Part shown: piece by piece, positions 1 through 10,054 of the stretch | How the letters are laid out: each line of letters starts with the position of its first letter | Position numbering within the stretch: position 1 is the stretch's first letter | Program-made: the position numbers and the translations under genes | NCBI GenBank assembly: GCA_029721435.1 | Contig: CM056583.1 | Location: 77,689,120-77,753,119, forward strand | DNA from: Gymnothorax reevesii | Lineage: Eukaryota > Chordata > Actinopteri > Anguilliformes > Muraenidae | Length of the DNA stretch: 64,000 nucleotides | Reading direction: 5' to 3' | Notes under the pieces: model-generated | The model's database searches: none | What the model was told of the DNA's origin: nothing | The model's input: the letters and a program-made list of their open reading frames with translations, nothing else

Positions 1-1116
1 ACACTGCAAGCTTGCTCTGTATTTGCAATATTGTAGAATTTTTTTCCACATGTATTTAAAGTGAAAAAAGGCATCTATGCCTGGACAACTACTGACCTCT
101 CTCCTTCTGCAGTACTTTTTTTTTCATTTTTCTTGCGTTAGGAGTTTTTTTTCTCTCTCTCTTATTCTCTCGGGAAGGCGGTTAAAACTGGGCGCTGCGT
201 AACATTTAATAGGCACAAATAGACTCTGACATAATGAATGATGTAAGTAGTATTTTTCACAAAATAAAAAAAAAACCTTGGCTCTTTAATTGAGTAAGAA
301 GAACTACACTGTCTCAGCATTTCACAAATTGTGAATTTTTGTCTTTTGTATTTTATTTCAGTTAGCAAGAAATGATAATTACTCCATGACCCCACTTTTC
401 TAACTAGGAGGTGTTTCAGTTATAGAGCACTTATATTTATTTGCTGCAGCAGTTGACTTTTTCATTATGTTTACTTCACCACATGAGGGTACTGGCTAAT
501 TAGCTGCTAGAGCACCTTGTGCAAAAACAGAAAGCAGAATGATCCACGCTGTATGCAAATTTATGCAACCATAAAGCTCTTGTGTGAATATGCACAGATG
601 TGAATGTATAATTCATATATTGATGTTGCTTGTCTATTATTATAATTCTAATTAACCACATTTTTAACAGCACATTTTTCCTTTCTTTATTGGCAAATTT
701 GCTGAATTTTAGGTCTGTTTTATTATTTTCATAGTAAGTTTTATGGCGATGACAATTTCTCAACAGCGGTAAGCCATTAACTTCTGACGTTTTGTAACCT
801 GACAGTATGCAGACTATGTAGCAGCGAGCAAGACATGAAACAAGCAGAATCTTTGGGGTGGCAGAGTTAGGCTTATCTGAATTAAACCAGTAGTGCTAAG
901 AAGCCCTAATACTACGCCATTGTGACTAATATAAAATACTGGAAATTTGGTGACCATTAATGCAGCTAAACCGCAGAGTAACCAGTCATTCAATTTAATA
1001 GGGCACTTAAATTTTCCACAAATGTGGTTGAATTTTTTCAGCAAAATGCAAATGGTTTTCCTTGGGTTCCTTTTGTCTTATAAGGCTAATAATAAGGACT
1101 AATACTCTCTATAATT
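1..1116. other. AT-rich non-coding DNA, nothing recognised
   Basis: Homopolymer T/A tracts and low-complexity AT sequence. Open frames are short and show no recognisable protein. I see no repeat ends or RNA gene. Confidence 0.6.
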
Positions 1117-1117
1117 A

Positions 1118-1424
1118 CCTCCGCCAAGGAGGTTATGTTTTAGGCAGCATTTGTCTGTTTGTTTGTTTGTTTGTTTGTTTGTTAGTTAGCAAGATAACTC
1201 AAAAAGTAATTCATCGATTTTGATGAAATTTTCAGAGAAGGTTGGTATTAAGTCAAGGAACAGGTGATAAAATTTTGGCATATCTGGGCCAAAGTACAGC
1301 TGAGATATACGCCAAAGTTCAAGGTTTCAAGTCTTTCCAATGGGCCAGAGTTCCAATCGCCGTGCTTTTGGGTTTTGCTGCCCCCGGCGGAGGTCTGCGC
1401 TCTCTGAGTGCTTTTTCTAGTTAC
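1118..1424 (+). repeat. Interspersed repeat with terminal mini-hairpin, copy 1
   Basis: Begins with the mini-hairpin CCTCCGCCAAGGAGG, followed by ggttatgtttt, a (GTTT)n stretch and a degenerate body, and ends gcggaggtctgcgc...ctagttac. A clearly homologous copy lies in opposite orientation at 36825-37115. From memory this is a family widespread in fish genomes; I cannot classify it. The 63-residue open frame inside it is a by-product of the repeat, since the other copy carries a matching frame on its own sense strand. Confidence 0.75.
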
Positions 1425-1554
1425 GTGATGTGATGAGTGATATTTTTATTTTAAAAATCTTTTTTTCCCTGATTTTTGAGAGATTTTTCTCTGATTTTTT
1501 GGAGAAAAGTACTTTATTTCAATTACTTTGGTTAAAAAAAAATACATTTGTAAT

Positions 1555-2030
1555 TGTAAGGGTTGACTCTGAACACCAGTGAAAGTGTGCACAGAGCACA
1601 GCAGGAGGGCACAGTAGAACACAATTCAAATGGACAAGGAAGCGAGGTTCCTGGATAATATTATTATTAATACATAAAACTGGGATGACAACAGTACTAA
1701 TGTATTACGGATAGAAAGCCACAAGGAAACGAGGTTCCTGGATAACAATAGAAGCGCTGACCATATTACAGAAAGAAACAGCGCTCAATTAAGGAGTTTT
1801 ACAAAAACAAGCAAATATGCGGGATCTAGTCTAAACAAGACTATAGTGAAACAACAGGCTTGTAAGGCTTACGAGACTTCGCAGCGAATGAGTGCGAAGG
1901 TCTCTTTTATATAGGGAACACTATTGTGAAGAAACAACAGGGAACAGGTGCAGACAATCAGGTGGAGTGTGGAATGCGGTCCGGGTCTTCATAGGCTGGT
2001 GAGTTAGAGGGCTGGAGGTGTGGCGTTACA
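1555..2030 (-). mobile_element. Probable solo LTR of a retrotransposon (minus orientation)
   Basis: Read on the minus strand the block runs TGTAACGCC...CTTACA, giving TG/CA ends. It contains a TATA box (TATATAAAAGAGACC on minus, near 1905). Flanks are GTAAT (1550-1554) and GTGAT (2031-2035), a 5-bp duplication with one mismatch. Inside, a motif ending gaggttcctggataa occurs twice about 86 bp apart (near 1640 and 1725). No gag/pol coding is nearby, hence solo LTR. The Ty3/gypsy assignment is a guess from the end sequence. Confidence 0.55.
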
Positions 2031-2035
2031 GTGAT

Positions 2036-3090
2036 AAATGTAATTTCCTTTAATTAAAATTAAATGTAATTCTACATTTTCCTCAATTATTGTATGGTTT
2101 TCTTATAGGGATAAGATGGATATAAAAACAGTTTGTTCCCTAATTCAGATGTGCTAATGCCAACAAAGGTAGTCAATGAAAAGTTGTTCATTAATTTAGC
2201 CAAATAGCATGTGTTTGCACTTGTGAAGACCTTCTCTTTTCTTACATTTTCCTTTTTCACTTGATTTATGAGGAGTTGCATCACCTGATTAAGTAAGCGA
2301 CAGTTTTATGTTTTCTGTACCAATATAAATGACCTTGGGTGCCCTTAGTGTGTCATTCTCCTCAAATTAAGATTGAGATGTAATATTAATGGCCCATGAA
2401 GGCCAGAGAGCCACTCCAGTGTGACCACCTCTAGCTATTAAGCACTCCAGTAGATCTGCACAGCCAACCTCTCCTCTCTGCTGTCTTAAATTATGCTACA
2501 CAGTGCCCCAAGCTTCCCTGGCTCTGTCTGTGTGATGCATTCACAGCTGATTTAAATAGCTCACTATAAAGGAGATACTTAAATTTGCAAAGGAAGTTAC
2601 TGTAGTGATCTCTGCCTGCCCTTGGGAAAGTTTCATGATTTATGTAAATTATTGTGTGTGTGCGTGTGTGTGTGCGCGCGCGCACGCGCGCATGTGTGTA
2701 TGCATGTTTGAGTGTGTTTTGTTTTGAATTTCATTCTATCAGTATAGTCCTTGTACTCCAGTGAATAATTAACTACATAATTCACAATATAAGCAAAGGT
2801 TTAAGAATTGTACTACTGTATCCCAGTTTAGCTATTTTCAAACAAAAACCAGGCCATTTAAAATTTCAAGTTCTCGTCAGACATAAAACTGGCTGTATCC
2901 TATATGAACACATCTCCAGGATGTGAGGAGAGTAATTAATTATTTCTTATTGTGTAGTGATAAAAGGACCTGAATATTTTTATTTTTTTTTAAGTCTTTG
3001 GTCCCTACTAAGCCCCTCAAACTGAACACTGAACTGAGCGAAGATTAAACTCAACTCTTATATCAGTAATGTCATTTTTCAACCATAAAT
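2036..3090. other. Non-coding stretch, no gene seen
   Basis: AT-rich sequence with one strong alternating purine-pyrimidine tract, listed separately. No coding frame or element ends recognised. Confidence 0.55.
2653..2707. repeat. 55-bp alternating purine-pyrimidine tract (TG/CG)n
   Basis: Every step from 2653 to 2707 alternates pyrimidine and purine. The tract is (TG)n, then a CG-rich core (gcgcgcgcgcacgcgcgc), then tgtgtatgcatgt. Such tracts are the classical Z-DNA-forming type. Confidence 0.9.
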
Positions 3091-3099
3091 GATTCATGT

Positions 3100-3480
3100 C
3101 ACTAAAGAAATACTTTGTAGTATTCGTGGCACTGCAAAATTTCATTTCGCTTCAGTACTCAGTCTGGTCACTCGGAGCTCTGCCTCGTTTACTTCGGCAG
3201 AAAATACGCCAGACCAACCAGCGAACAGAAGGCGTGGCCGAGAGCCATGATGTAGCAGCTGCGCAAAGTTTGAAATTGTAGTCTCCGAAATCAACAATGG
3301 CTACGGACATACAAAAGTAGATGCACAGGAGGCCATTCGCTCTGTCGTGGATAAAATCCCAGGTATCAGCGACTTGTAGTCACAACAAGATGAAGGTTTG
3401 GTTAGTTTTTTAAATGGAAATGATGTTGTAGCACTACTCCCTACGGATTGTCATATCTACTTAATAGCCATCATGAAATA
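3100..3480 (+). pseudogene. RecQ-like helicase fragment from an interspersed repeat
   Basis: From 3311 the frame reads ...AIRSVVDKIPGISDL, a stop, SQQDEGLVSF and LNGNDVVALLPTD. This fits the N-terminal Q-motif region of RecQ-type helicases, running up to the Walker A lead-in that normally reads LLPTGxGKS; here the glycine/lysine loop is lost. An ATG at 3297 is out of frame with it, implying a small indel. Sequence upstream resembles the promoter-like leader of a RecQ-like family scattered through fish genomes (recollection). No helicase core follows, so this is a truncated dead copy, not a host gene. Family call inferred from motifs. Confidence 0.55.
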
Positions 3481-4826
3481 GGCACCCTGTTCATCTCTGT
3501 GAGAGACAGCCGAACCACCTAAGCAAGCTTGTAGCTTCTAGTGTTACAGTGCCAGCAAATTTATCATTATTTAATTTAGCAGCAAACTTTTTAAAAGCAG
3601 TGTTTTAGTTTGAGTCACAAGACCTACTCACTGTCTCAGTGTTATGTTGTCATTATCCATGAATGAAATAGCTGCTTAGAGCCAAACTGTGTTGCTATAA
3701 AGTTAGATTGCGGGCTCGGTATGATATTAGCGCAAGTATGGTTAACAGTTCAGTTTTCGTGTCAACGCAGATTTCGTCCTGATGTAAATAATGCGTTATT
3801 CTCGCCGTTTCTGCCGTTGGTTTCGGGTCTCTTACCTTTTTTTTTTTACAGCAGCAGCAGTATCTGCAGGAAAAACGATAGCAGTTTGTTTCTTGTAAGG
3901 AGAACAGAATGAGCACCTTTGGTTCTTTTAAGTGAATGAGTGGAGGCTAAAATTTGGTAGATGGGCATATGTATGGGTACAGTATTAACTTTATTGTACT
4001 GATCAGTTAGTTTTCGCTGCATTCCTGGTACGAAGGACTGTGTTTACAGCAGAAGTACTAGGCAGCTAAGCAGGCGCACAACATACGTCCTCGCCAAACG
4101 TTAGTGATTAGTTTACGGGTACACCAATGATTTTAAACGTCAGACATGCGCCCACCCACCAGGAAGTAAACACTTGTCAATGTCGACTGGCTAGAGACTG
4201 TGTACAAAGCAAAGCGAAGTAGCAGAGTCTGGTTTTACCAGGCTCGTGAAGTGTATACTTGCACTATAATTCATCCATTCAATTCTAATTACGATATTAA
4301 ACAGAACAACGCCACCACATTTCATTAGATTTTCTTACACTCTCATACACATTTCCATTCTGCTCTAATTTAAATATATAAATCAGTACTGTCAATCAGT
4401 ACTTGTCATCTTGTGTTTCACCTTTAGCTCAAAGCAACAAGAAGTATGACCCTGGCAGCATTGTTTTTTTTTTTTTTTCCTCCCAGCCAGGAATATTACT
4501 ATTTAACCATGTTCATTACAAAATATTTCAGCATAAACCCAGAAGAAAAACCAAGGAGGTTGGCCCATAAATGCTCTTTGTAATGAGACATTTCAATGGC
4601 AGCCTCACAAATAAAAAAAGGTTACACGACTCAAGTGGGAAAACTTAAAAGGCCAGCTTCATTATTAAAATCCAAATGTAATCGTTACTCCATTTTAGAC
4701 AGAGTAGAAACTAAGCACCACCAGTGCCACTAGTGCCGTAGAAGGAAATGTATTTAGAATGTTCCCGTTAACACCTCCCATTTTGCTCATGCTTTGCTTT
4801 TAGTGTGAACGAATTTGTCAATCAGA

Positions 4827-4828
<2 letters not shown>
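3481..4828. other. Non-coding stretch, nothing recognised
   Basis: Mixed-composition DNA without a convincing open frame or element termini. Open frames near 3695-3916 overlap on both strands and show no family motif. Confidence 0.5.
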
Positions 4829-4857
<29 letters not shown>

Positions 4858-4911
4858 GCACCCACAAAGGCACATACGCACGCACGTACATACACACACA
4901 CACACACACAC
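4829..4911. repeat. Compound CA microsatellite
   Basis: (CA)n at 4829-4857, a degenerate cacatacgcacgcacg spacer, then (AC)n at about 4890-4911. Confidence 0.9.
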
Positions 4912-5442
4912 GAAAAGACGCTGAAAGTTGTGTTCCTGGCATCATGGAGATTGGAGGATCATCCCTGGTTGGTATCAATTAACATTCCAGATGCAGTAAG
5001 CTGCAAACTCAGATTCTTCACCAAGAGACATTTCCAGTTTACCTTCAGGACTTATAAAAACAGAAACAAGGAAAAAGAATCATATCAGGAAGCAGCAGGG
5101 AATGTGGTAGGCCCAGCCATGAAACAGGCAGGCACATCTCTCTTCAAAATAAGGATATATAAACATCTTTGAACCTGGCCTGATTGGGAACTCATAAATA
5201 TATAACATATTTCAAGAACCGGCCTATATCAGAAGGCTTGAATCATTATGGCACAGGTTATAATATCTATTGTAATAAACATGGTGGCATATATACAACC
5301 CCATTTTCAAAAAAAAAAATAAAAAATAGACAATACAGAGAATTCAAGAGAAAAAAGAAAAGCAATGATGTGTAAACCACTGAGCTGTATTAAACTGAAA
5401 ACAGTTCAACACTAAACATTTAATGTTTCCTCTCATCAAATC

Positions 5443-5474
5443 TATTTATTTATTTATTTATTTATTTATTTATT
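5443..5474. repeat. (TTTA)n microsatellite
   Basis: About eight tandem tetranucleotide units directly preceding a SINE-like element. Confidence 0.9.
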
Positions 5475-5484
5475 GGAAATGCAT

Positions 5485-5835
5485 GTTCATTCTGGGGTGG
5501 CATGGTCGTCCTCACAGCAAGAAGGTTGTGGGTTCAAATCTGACCTGGAACTTTTCTGTGTGGAGTTTTCATGTTGTCTCAGTTTGGGTTTCCGTGTGGA
5601 TTTCCTCAAAGGGTATAGTCCAAAAACATTCACCTAAGGCTAATTGGAGACTCTAGTTTGTCCGGAAGAACAAGTATGCGAGTGCATGGCGTGTGAATAG
5701 TGCGGTCCACTGTGATTGATTGGCTATTTTTGCAGGGTGTGCCCCTGCCTTTCGCATCTGTTCAGCAGGGATTGGCTCCTTTTCTCTTGTGACCCTAATT
5801 TGGAAGAAGCAAGATAGGTAATGGATGCATGTCCA
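5485..5835 (+). mobile_element. Old SINE-like repeat (fish 'cctcacagcaagaagg' family)
   Basis: Contains cctcacagcaagaaggttg, a B-box-like gggttcaaatctga, then ttctgtgtggagttttcatg, gtccaaaaacattcac, gctaattggagactct and cagggattggctcc in that order. This order matches a very common fish interspersed repeat I recognise. It is heavily diverged. Part of the same family lies in reverse at about 35085-35200. Confidence 0.65.
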
Positions 5836-6632
5836 TTCTGCTCTGTACACCCAGTTAGTGTGACAAACCCAAATGTTTTGTAGAAACCTATTACCTAAAA
5901 AAAAAATTATGTATGCCAACTCAATTGCATTGTGTGGACGGTACTTTAAGAACATACGGTAAATGTTATTCTTACCACGTTTTTGAGTGCTGTGAACACA
6001 AGCTCATCTAGTTGGTGCACACAATTTTTTTTGAGGTAATTGGTTTCCTCAAAACAATTGAGTGTATCACACTTAACAGGGTTTACAGTGCGTATTTTAT
6101 ACCTGCAACAAAAATGAGGCTCAGAAATGGGAAATGGAATGGGAAAAAAAATGTATGTGGAAGTGTGGAATAGGTGACACGCTTGGATATACAAGGAGTA
6201 AGCTACCGGTATCTACAAAAGGCTACAAAAACTAACCGTGAAATGTTTTTTCAACTACTCATTGACCGATTAAAGCCATCAACACTGAAAGGAACAACAT
6301 CGACTCTTTCTTAAGTTGTCAGCAAGTTTATCTATAAAGCTTAAACATTTATAGAAATCAAAGGGAAAGCTATCCCACATAAGACTTTTATCTAATTGTT
6401 AAATTATTGCTAATTTCCAGACCAATGAAACGCTGTTGAGGTCATATGCCAATGAGTGAGCATTCTGTGATTTTAGCCCTGGAATAACACATTTGGTCAC
6501 CAAAAGTGAATCACTGAATGCATAAAACAATGGATGTAGTCTCCTTGACATCAAAAAGTCATCATAAAGAATGGTTTCTGAAACGTGCCAAATTAACTTC
6601 AGTACATGCCATTATGATTCGCTACTGAGTCT
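5836..6632. other. Non-coding stretch, nothing recognised
   Basis: AT-rich DNA without coding or repeat signatures that I can name. Confidence 0.5.
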
Positions 6633-6740
6633 AACATATGCAGTGGCGTCACCAAGGGGGGGCCGGGGGGGGGGCATGTGACCCCCCACGGACATCTTGT
6701 GCCCCCCCTCCCCCATGCAAGATATCTAAATGAAGAGTAT

Positions 6741-7913
6741 GGGGCTTGCGTTTTGGACTCCAGCCACGATGGCAGCCTAATTCAGACGAGCGCATCTCTC
6801 CGCCGATTTTCAAATATATTCTCTAGATTGCATCGACAAAGTGGGCTTTTAATTAGTTTTAACTAAAAATGAGTTCATGGGAGAAATGATCTGCGATCAG
6901 GATGACATCTGATGCTCCCTATCCTTCAACAAACCCCTCGAATAAATTAGCTAAGAAACGCCTCAACATGACCCTCGGTCCGGTATGTGATGACGAAAGT
7001 AAAATGCTTGCATTACCCGATTCCCAACTTCAGTTTCTGAAAGCAGTGGTAAATGACTGTGTAAAAGATTTTAAAGATACATTGAACAAGCTTTGTGTTG
7101 ACGTAAAAGCTATTCGAAAGGATATGGACAGATTTCAGTCCAGGTTCGAGCACATGGAAAAGGAGCTAGCATTGTCAGCCACGGCAGCTACGAACCAAGG
7201 TCAACGCGTGGACATTTTGCAGGCCACGCAAAGCCAAATCGGGACATAATTATGGAATCGGTTGCTGATATCACTCGACTCAAAGAACAACTGGCTGAGC
7301 TGTAGAACAAGAATGGTCGTTCCAACTTACGTCTGGCTAACCTTCCAGAGGCTATGGAAAATGAGGATGCTATCGGCTATTTACTGTGCCAGCTCCCATA
7401 TGGTTTCCTTACCTGAGCTCCAGAGGCGTTATCGAAATTGAGAGGGTGCAAAGAATTCACTTTGCTGGCATGTCAAACCGACCTCGCATTCTTATTTTTA
7501 AACTTCTCAGATATACTGACAGACAGGTCATTCTCACAGCATATAGGCAGTCACAATGTCAGTTCGTTCACGGTCAGACCCAGCTGCGGCTGTTTCCGGA
7601 CTAGATTTACATTACATTTTTCTCTAGTCGACATAATACATACTCTCGAATCGATTACATATTCATATCACCCAGTATTTTACAACATATTATTTCGACT
7701 GATATTTTGCGATGTTAACAGTTTCAGTGTGGTCTGAAGTAATTTATAGTATCAGGAGTATTTTACTGTGATCATATGATATTCGTGTGGATTGTTTTAT
7801 AGGTGTATAAATATTGTAATTCTGTTTGTTTTTATGTATTGATCTTCCCCCAAGCTGATAGCTTTTTGTGTAAATGTTAAAACCTGAGTAAAAAGATGAA
7901 AACAAAAAAAAAA
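6741..7913 (+). mobile_element. Internally deleted L1/Tx1-type LINE nested in the hAT MITE
   Basis: Bounded by an 8-bp direct repeat AAGAGTAT (6733-6740 and 7914-7921). The 3' end is an A-rich tail (aaaacaaaaaaaaaaa, about 7900-7915). The 5' part resembles an L1 leader (ccacgatggcagcc), followed by ORF1 from 6902 and then directly by 3'-UTR-like sequence from about 7605. ORF2 (endonuclease/reverse transcriptase) is missing altogether, so about 1.2 kb of an element of several kb remains. A deleted copy mobilised in trans is the likely origin. Confidence 0.75.
6902..7602 (+). pseudogene. L1 ORF1p-like relic (transposase_22 type)
   Basis: An ATG at 6902 opens a 115-residue frame. It has a polar N-terminus and a likely coiled coil (FLKAVVNDCVKDFKDTLNKL onward), ends at about 7249 and continues in shifted frames. 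RSNLRLANLPEA (about 7318) and IEVERVQ-like then RPRILIFKLLRYTDRQ (about 7470-7530) mark the RRM-like core of L1 ORF1 proteins, which are RNA-binding chaperones of retrotransposition. Stops (for example at 7303) and shifts make it non-functional. Confidence 0.7.
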
Positions 7914-8151
7914 AAGAGTATCTCTCTACCGCCCCGGAAAAAATAAAGACAACCCCCCCCCCAGTCAACATAATAAAGACAACCCCTCCGGTCAACAATT
8001 TTCCACCAAACGTGAAATTATTTATTTATTATTATTTCCGTATTGTTCGACAGATTACATTACAGATCCCCCCCCCCCCCCCCATCAAACTGTTGTGCCC
8101 TCCCCTGTTCACCCCCAGAATAAAAAGTCTGGTGACGCCACTGAACATATG

Positions 8152-9000
8152 GTCCCGTTAGCATTGTCAGCACAGTTTGGCATCCTGCTCAGACACCAGT
8201 ACCTGATAATTGGTGCTAAAGCCAGCCGCACATGGCCTGCTATGCAATAGACTGTTGACGTGCGAGTCAATCTCCTTTTAGCTCACAAGGAGCACAACGT
8301 ATTACTAGTCATTTTTATTATATTTCTCTTCTCACCAAGCAAATCAGCAACCATAGCTTTAGACCTCCAAGCTCTCGATCCTTAGAATTAGCTACCTCTG
8401 TAACTCACTGCAATTCTTTCAGGTTGCATGATTCATGGTATTTCTGGACCTCAATGATAAGACTTCCCTCATACATTTTTAACTTTTGTTTTTTTCGTGT
8501 TACCGTAATGATACTGAATATAGTCTAACATAGCTTGCTAGCTTGATACTTTGTTTTCTGATACCATTTGGAATGTGATTCAGATTTAAGCAGCTAGCTA
8601 GAATGCGGATAAAATGTGGTGCTCAGCTATAACTGTTTCCATCTGATTTTAAAAAGTGTTCTATGAATTAGCCTGAAGCTGTTTCAATGAAAACAACATT
8701 GGCAAAGACTGACATTGACTTCATGAAGAAAAACTTCTAACAATGAACAGCCAGCACAGACTTTTTTGATGGTTTGCTAGTATAATTAACAAACATGGCC
8801 GCCGGGCTGTGAGTGTGTGTGACAAGCTGAGGTCTGCTGGCTCATGCATCTGTCTGTCAAGGTCCATTAGACATATTTTACTGCTTCAACTGGTTGGCAA
8901 AGCCAAAAACTAGTTGTGAAGTATCTGTGGGCTTAAGTTGGAGTAAATTATCCACCTAACAGACAAGTTATAGGACTAAACTTTGTGAGTTGGCGAAAGT
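8152..9000. other. Non-coding stretch, nothing recognised
   Basis: No coding signature. Ordinary AT-rich fish intergenic sequence. Confidence 0.5.
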
Positions 9001-9014
9001 GGCAGGCTTTATAA

Positions 9015-9793
9015 TGAGCCAAGAAGCAATCACCTCTCAAACCATTTGGGAGGGAATACATCATATGAAGCTGGAGCTCATATCTCACATTGACTCCTAG
9101 TTTGGGATTCTTGAAGTGAGTCTCAACAAAATCGAGAACTTATTATTTACTCTTGGAGAGCAAGTCTCTGAGGACATACAAAACTTGATTCCATGTGTCA
9201 AAACACTGGAGAAGGATCATGCTCACCTGAAAGATCGAGCTGAGGCTGCTGAGAACCGGAGCTGTGCCTCCAATCTGCGCTTTATTAATGTCCCCGAGAA
9301 AGCCGAGGGACAGGATATTCTCGGCTTTGTGAACCGCCTGATCCCGCAGCTCCTCGGTGAAGCTAACTTTCCTTCTCCTCCTGTCATCGAGTGCTGTCAT
9401 CGTTCTCCAACCTTCATCAAGAAACAAAACCCCAGATCCAGACCAAGACCGATCCTGGTTAAGCTCCTCCATTCTCAGGACAAGATAAAGATTATGAAGC
9501 TCTGCAGAGAGAAGAAGGAGCTTGTGTACAATGGTACGAGAGTTCACATTTACCCGGACTTCAGCGCTGCTCTCGTCCAGAAATGGCGGGAGTTTGAGCC
9601 GCTCAAGAAGAGGCTCGATGAACTGGACGTAAAATATTCCATGCTCTTCCCCAGCACGCTCAAAGTGGTCCACAGTGGTAAGACTAAAGTTTTCACTCCC
9701 CTGATGAGGCCGAGACTTTCCTTAGTGAGTTATCTGTTGATTTCCCATAGCATGCTAATGCTAACTAAGACTGAATCAAAACATTCTTTATGA
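9015..9793 (+). pseudogene. L1/Tx1-type LINE ORF1 relic
   Basis: A frame open from 9116 to 9793 (225 residues) has a coiled-coil-prone start (KIENLLFTLGEQ, VKTLEKDHAHLKDRAEAAE). It then has the L1 ORF1 signature ENRSCASNLRFINVPEKAEG, a CCHRSP segment, RPRPILVKLLHSQDKIKIM and a C-terminal DFSAALVQKWREF block. These match the coiled coil, RRM and C-terminal domain order of Tx1-type fish L1 ORF1 proteins that bind element RNA. Coding sense begins before 9116, in another frame from about 9015. No L1 reverse transcriptase follows; the next coding relic resembles L2. The antisense frame here is a shadow. Confidence 0.72.
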
Positions 9794-10054
9794 AACTTTC
9801 TGCTTTCCCCTGTGCTTTTTTTTGGACCTCTGTGTCTAATCAATATACGGACTCCTCCTTTTGTAACTTATTTTTACTGCAAGCAGTGTTGTTTTGTCTC
9901 AAGCCGGTACCAGAGTTTACTTGTGCTGCTCATGCTGCTGGGGTACTTTATTTTCCGTAAACAATGTGTCGTAAATTCAAAATACGTGAACTTCAGCTGT
10001 CACAAAACGTGGAGCCGAGGTATTATAATAAACCAGGGAATGAAATGAAACTAT

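Larger units (their letters stand above)
6641..8143. mobile_element. hAT-type DNA transposon with perfect TIRs and 8-bp TSD, carrying an L1 insertion
   Basis: Terminal inverted repeats CAGTGGCGTCACCA (6641-6654) and TGGTGACGCCACTG (8130-8143) are exact complements. They are flanked by identical 8-bp direct repeats AACATATG (6633-6640 and 8144-8151). An 8-bp duplication plus CAG...CTG ends is the hallmark of the hAT superfamily. Without the nested L1 (6741-7913) only about 330 bp of hAT sequence remain, with G/C homopolymer runs just inside both ends and no transposase, so it is a MITE. The perfect duplication suggests it is not ancient. Confidence 0.88.

Noticed and set aside
3695..3916. Cysteine-rich small protein (CRYCCCCKKKK)
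   Set aside because: Generated by a T-run and GCA repeats; both strands open; no start context or homologue.
9143..9673. 176-codon minus-strand frame
   Set aside because: Antisense to the L1 ORF1 relic, whose motifs are clear on the plus strand.
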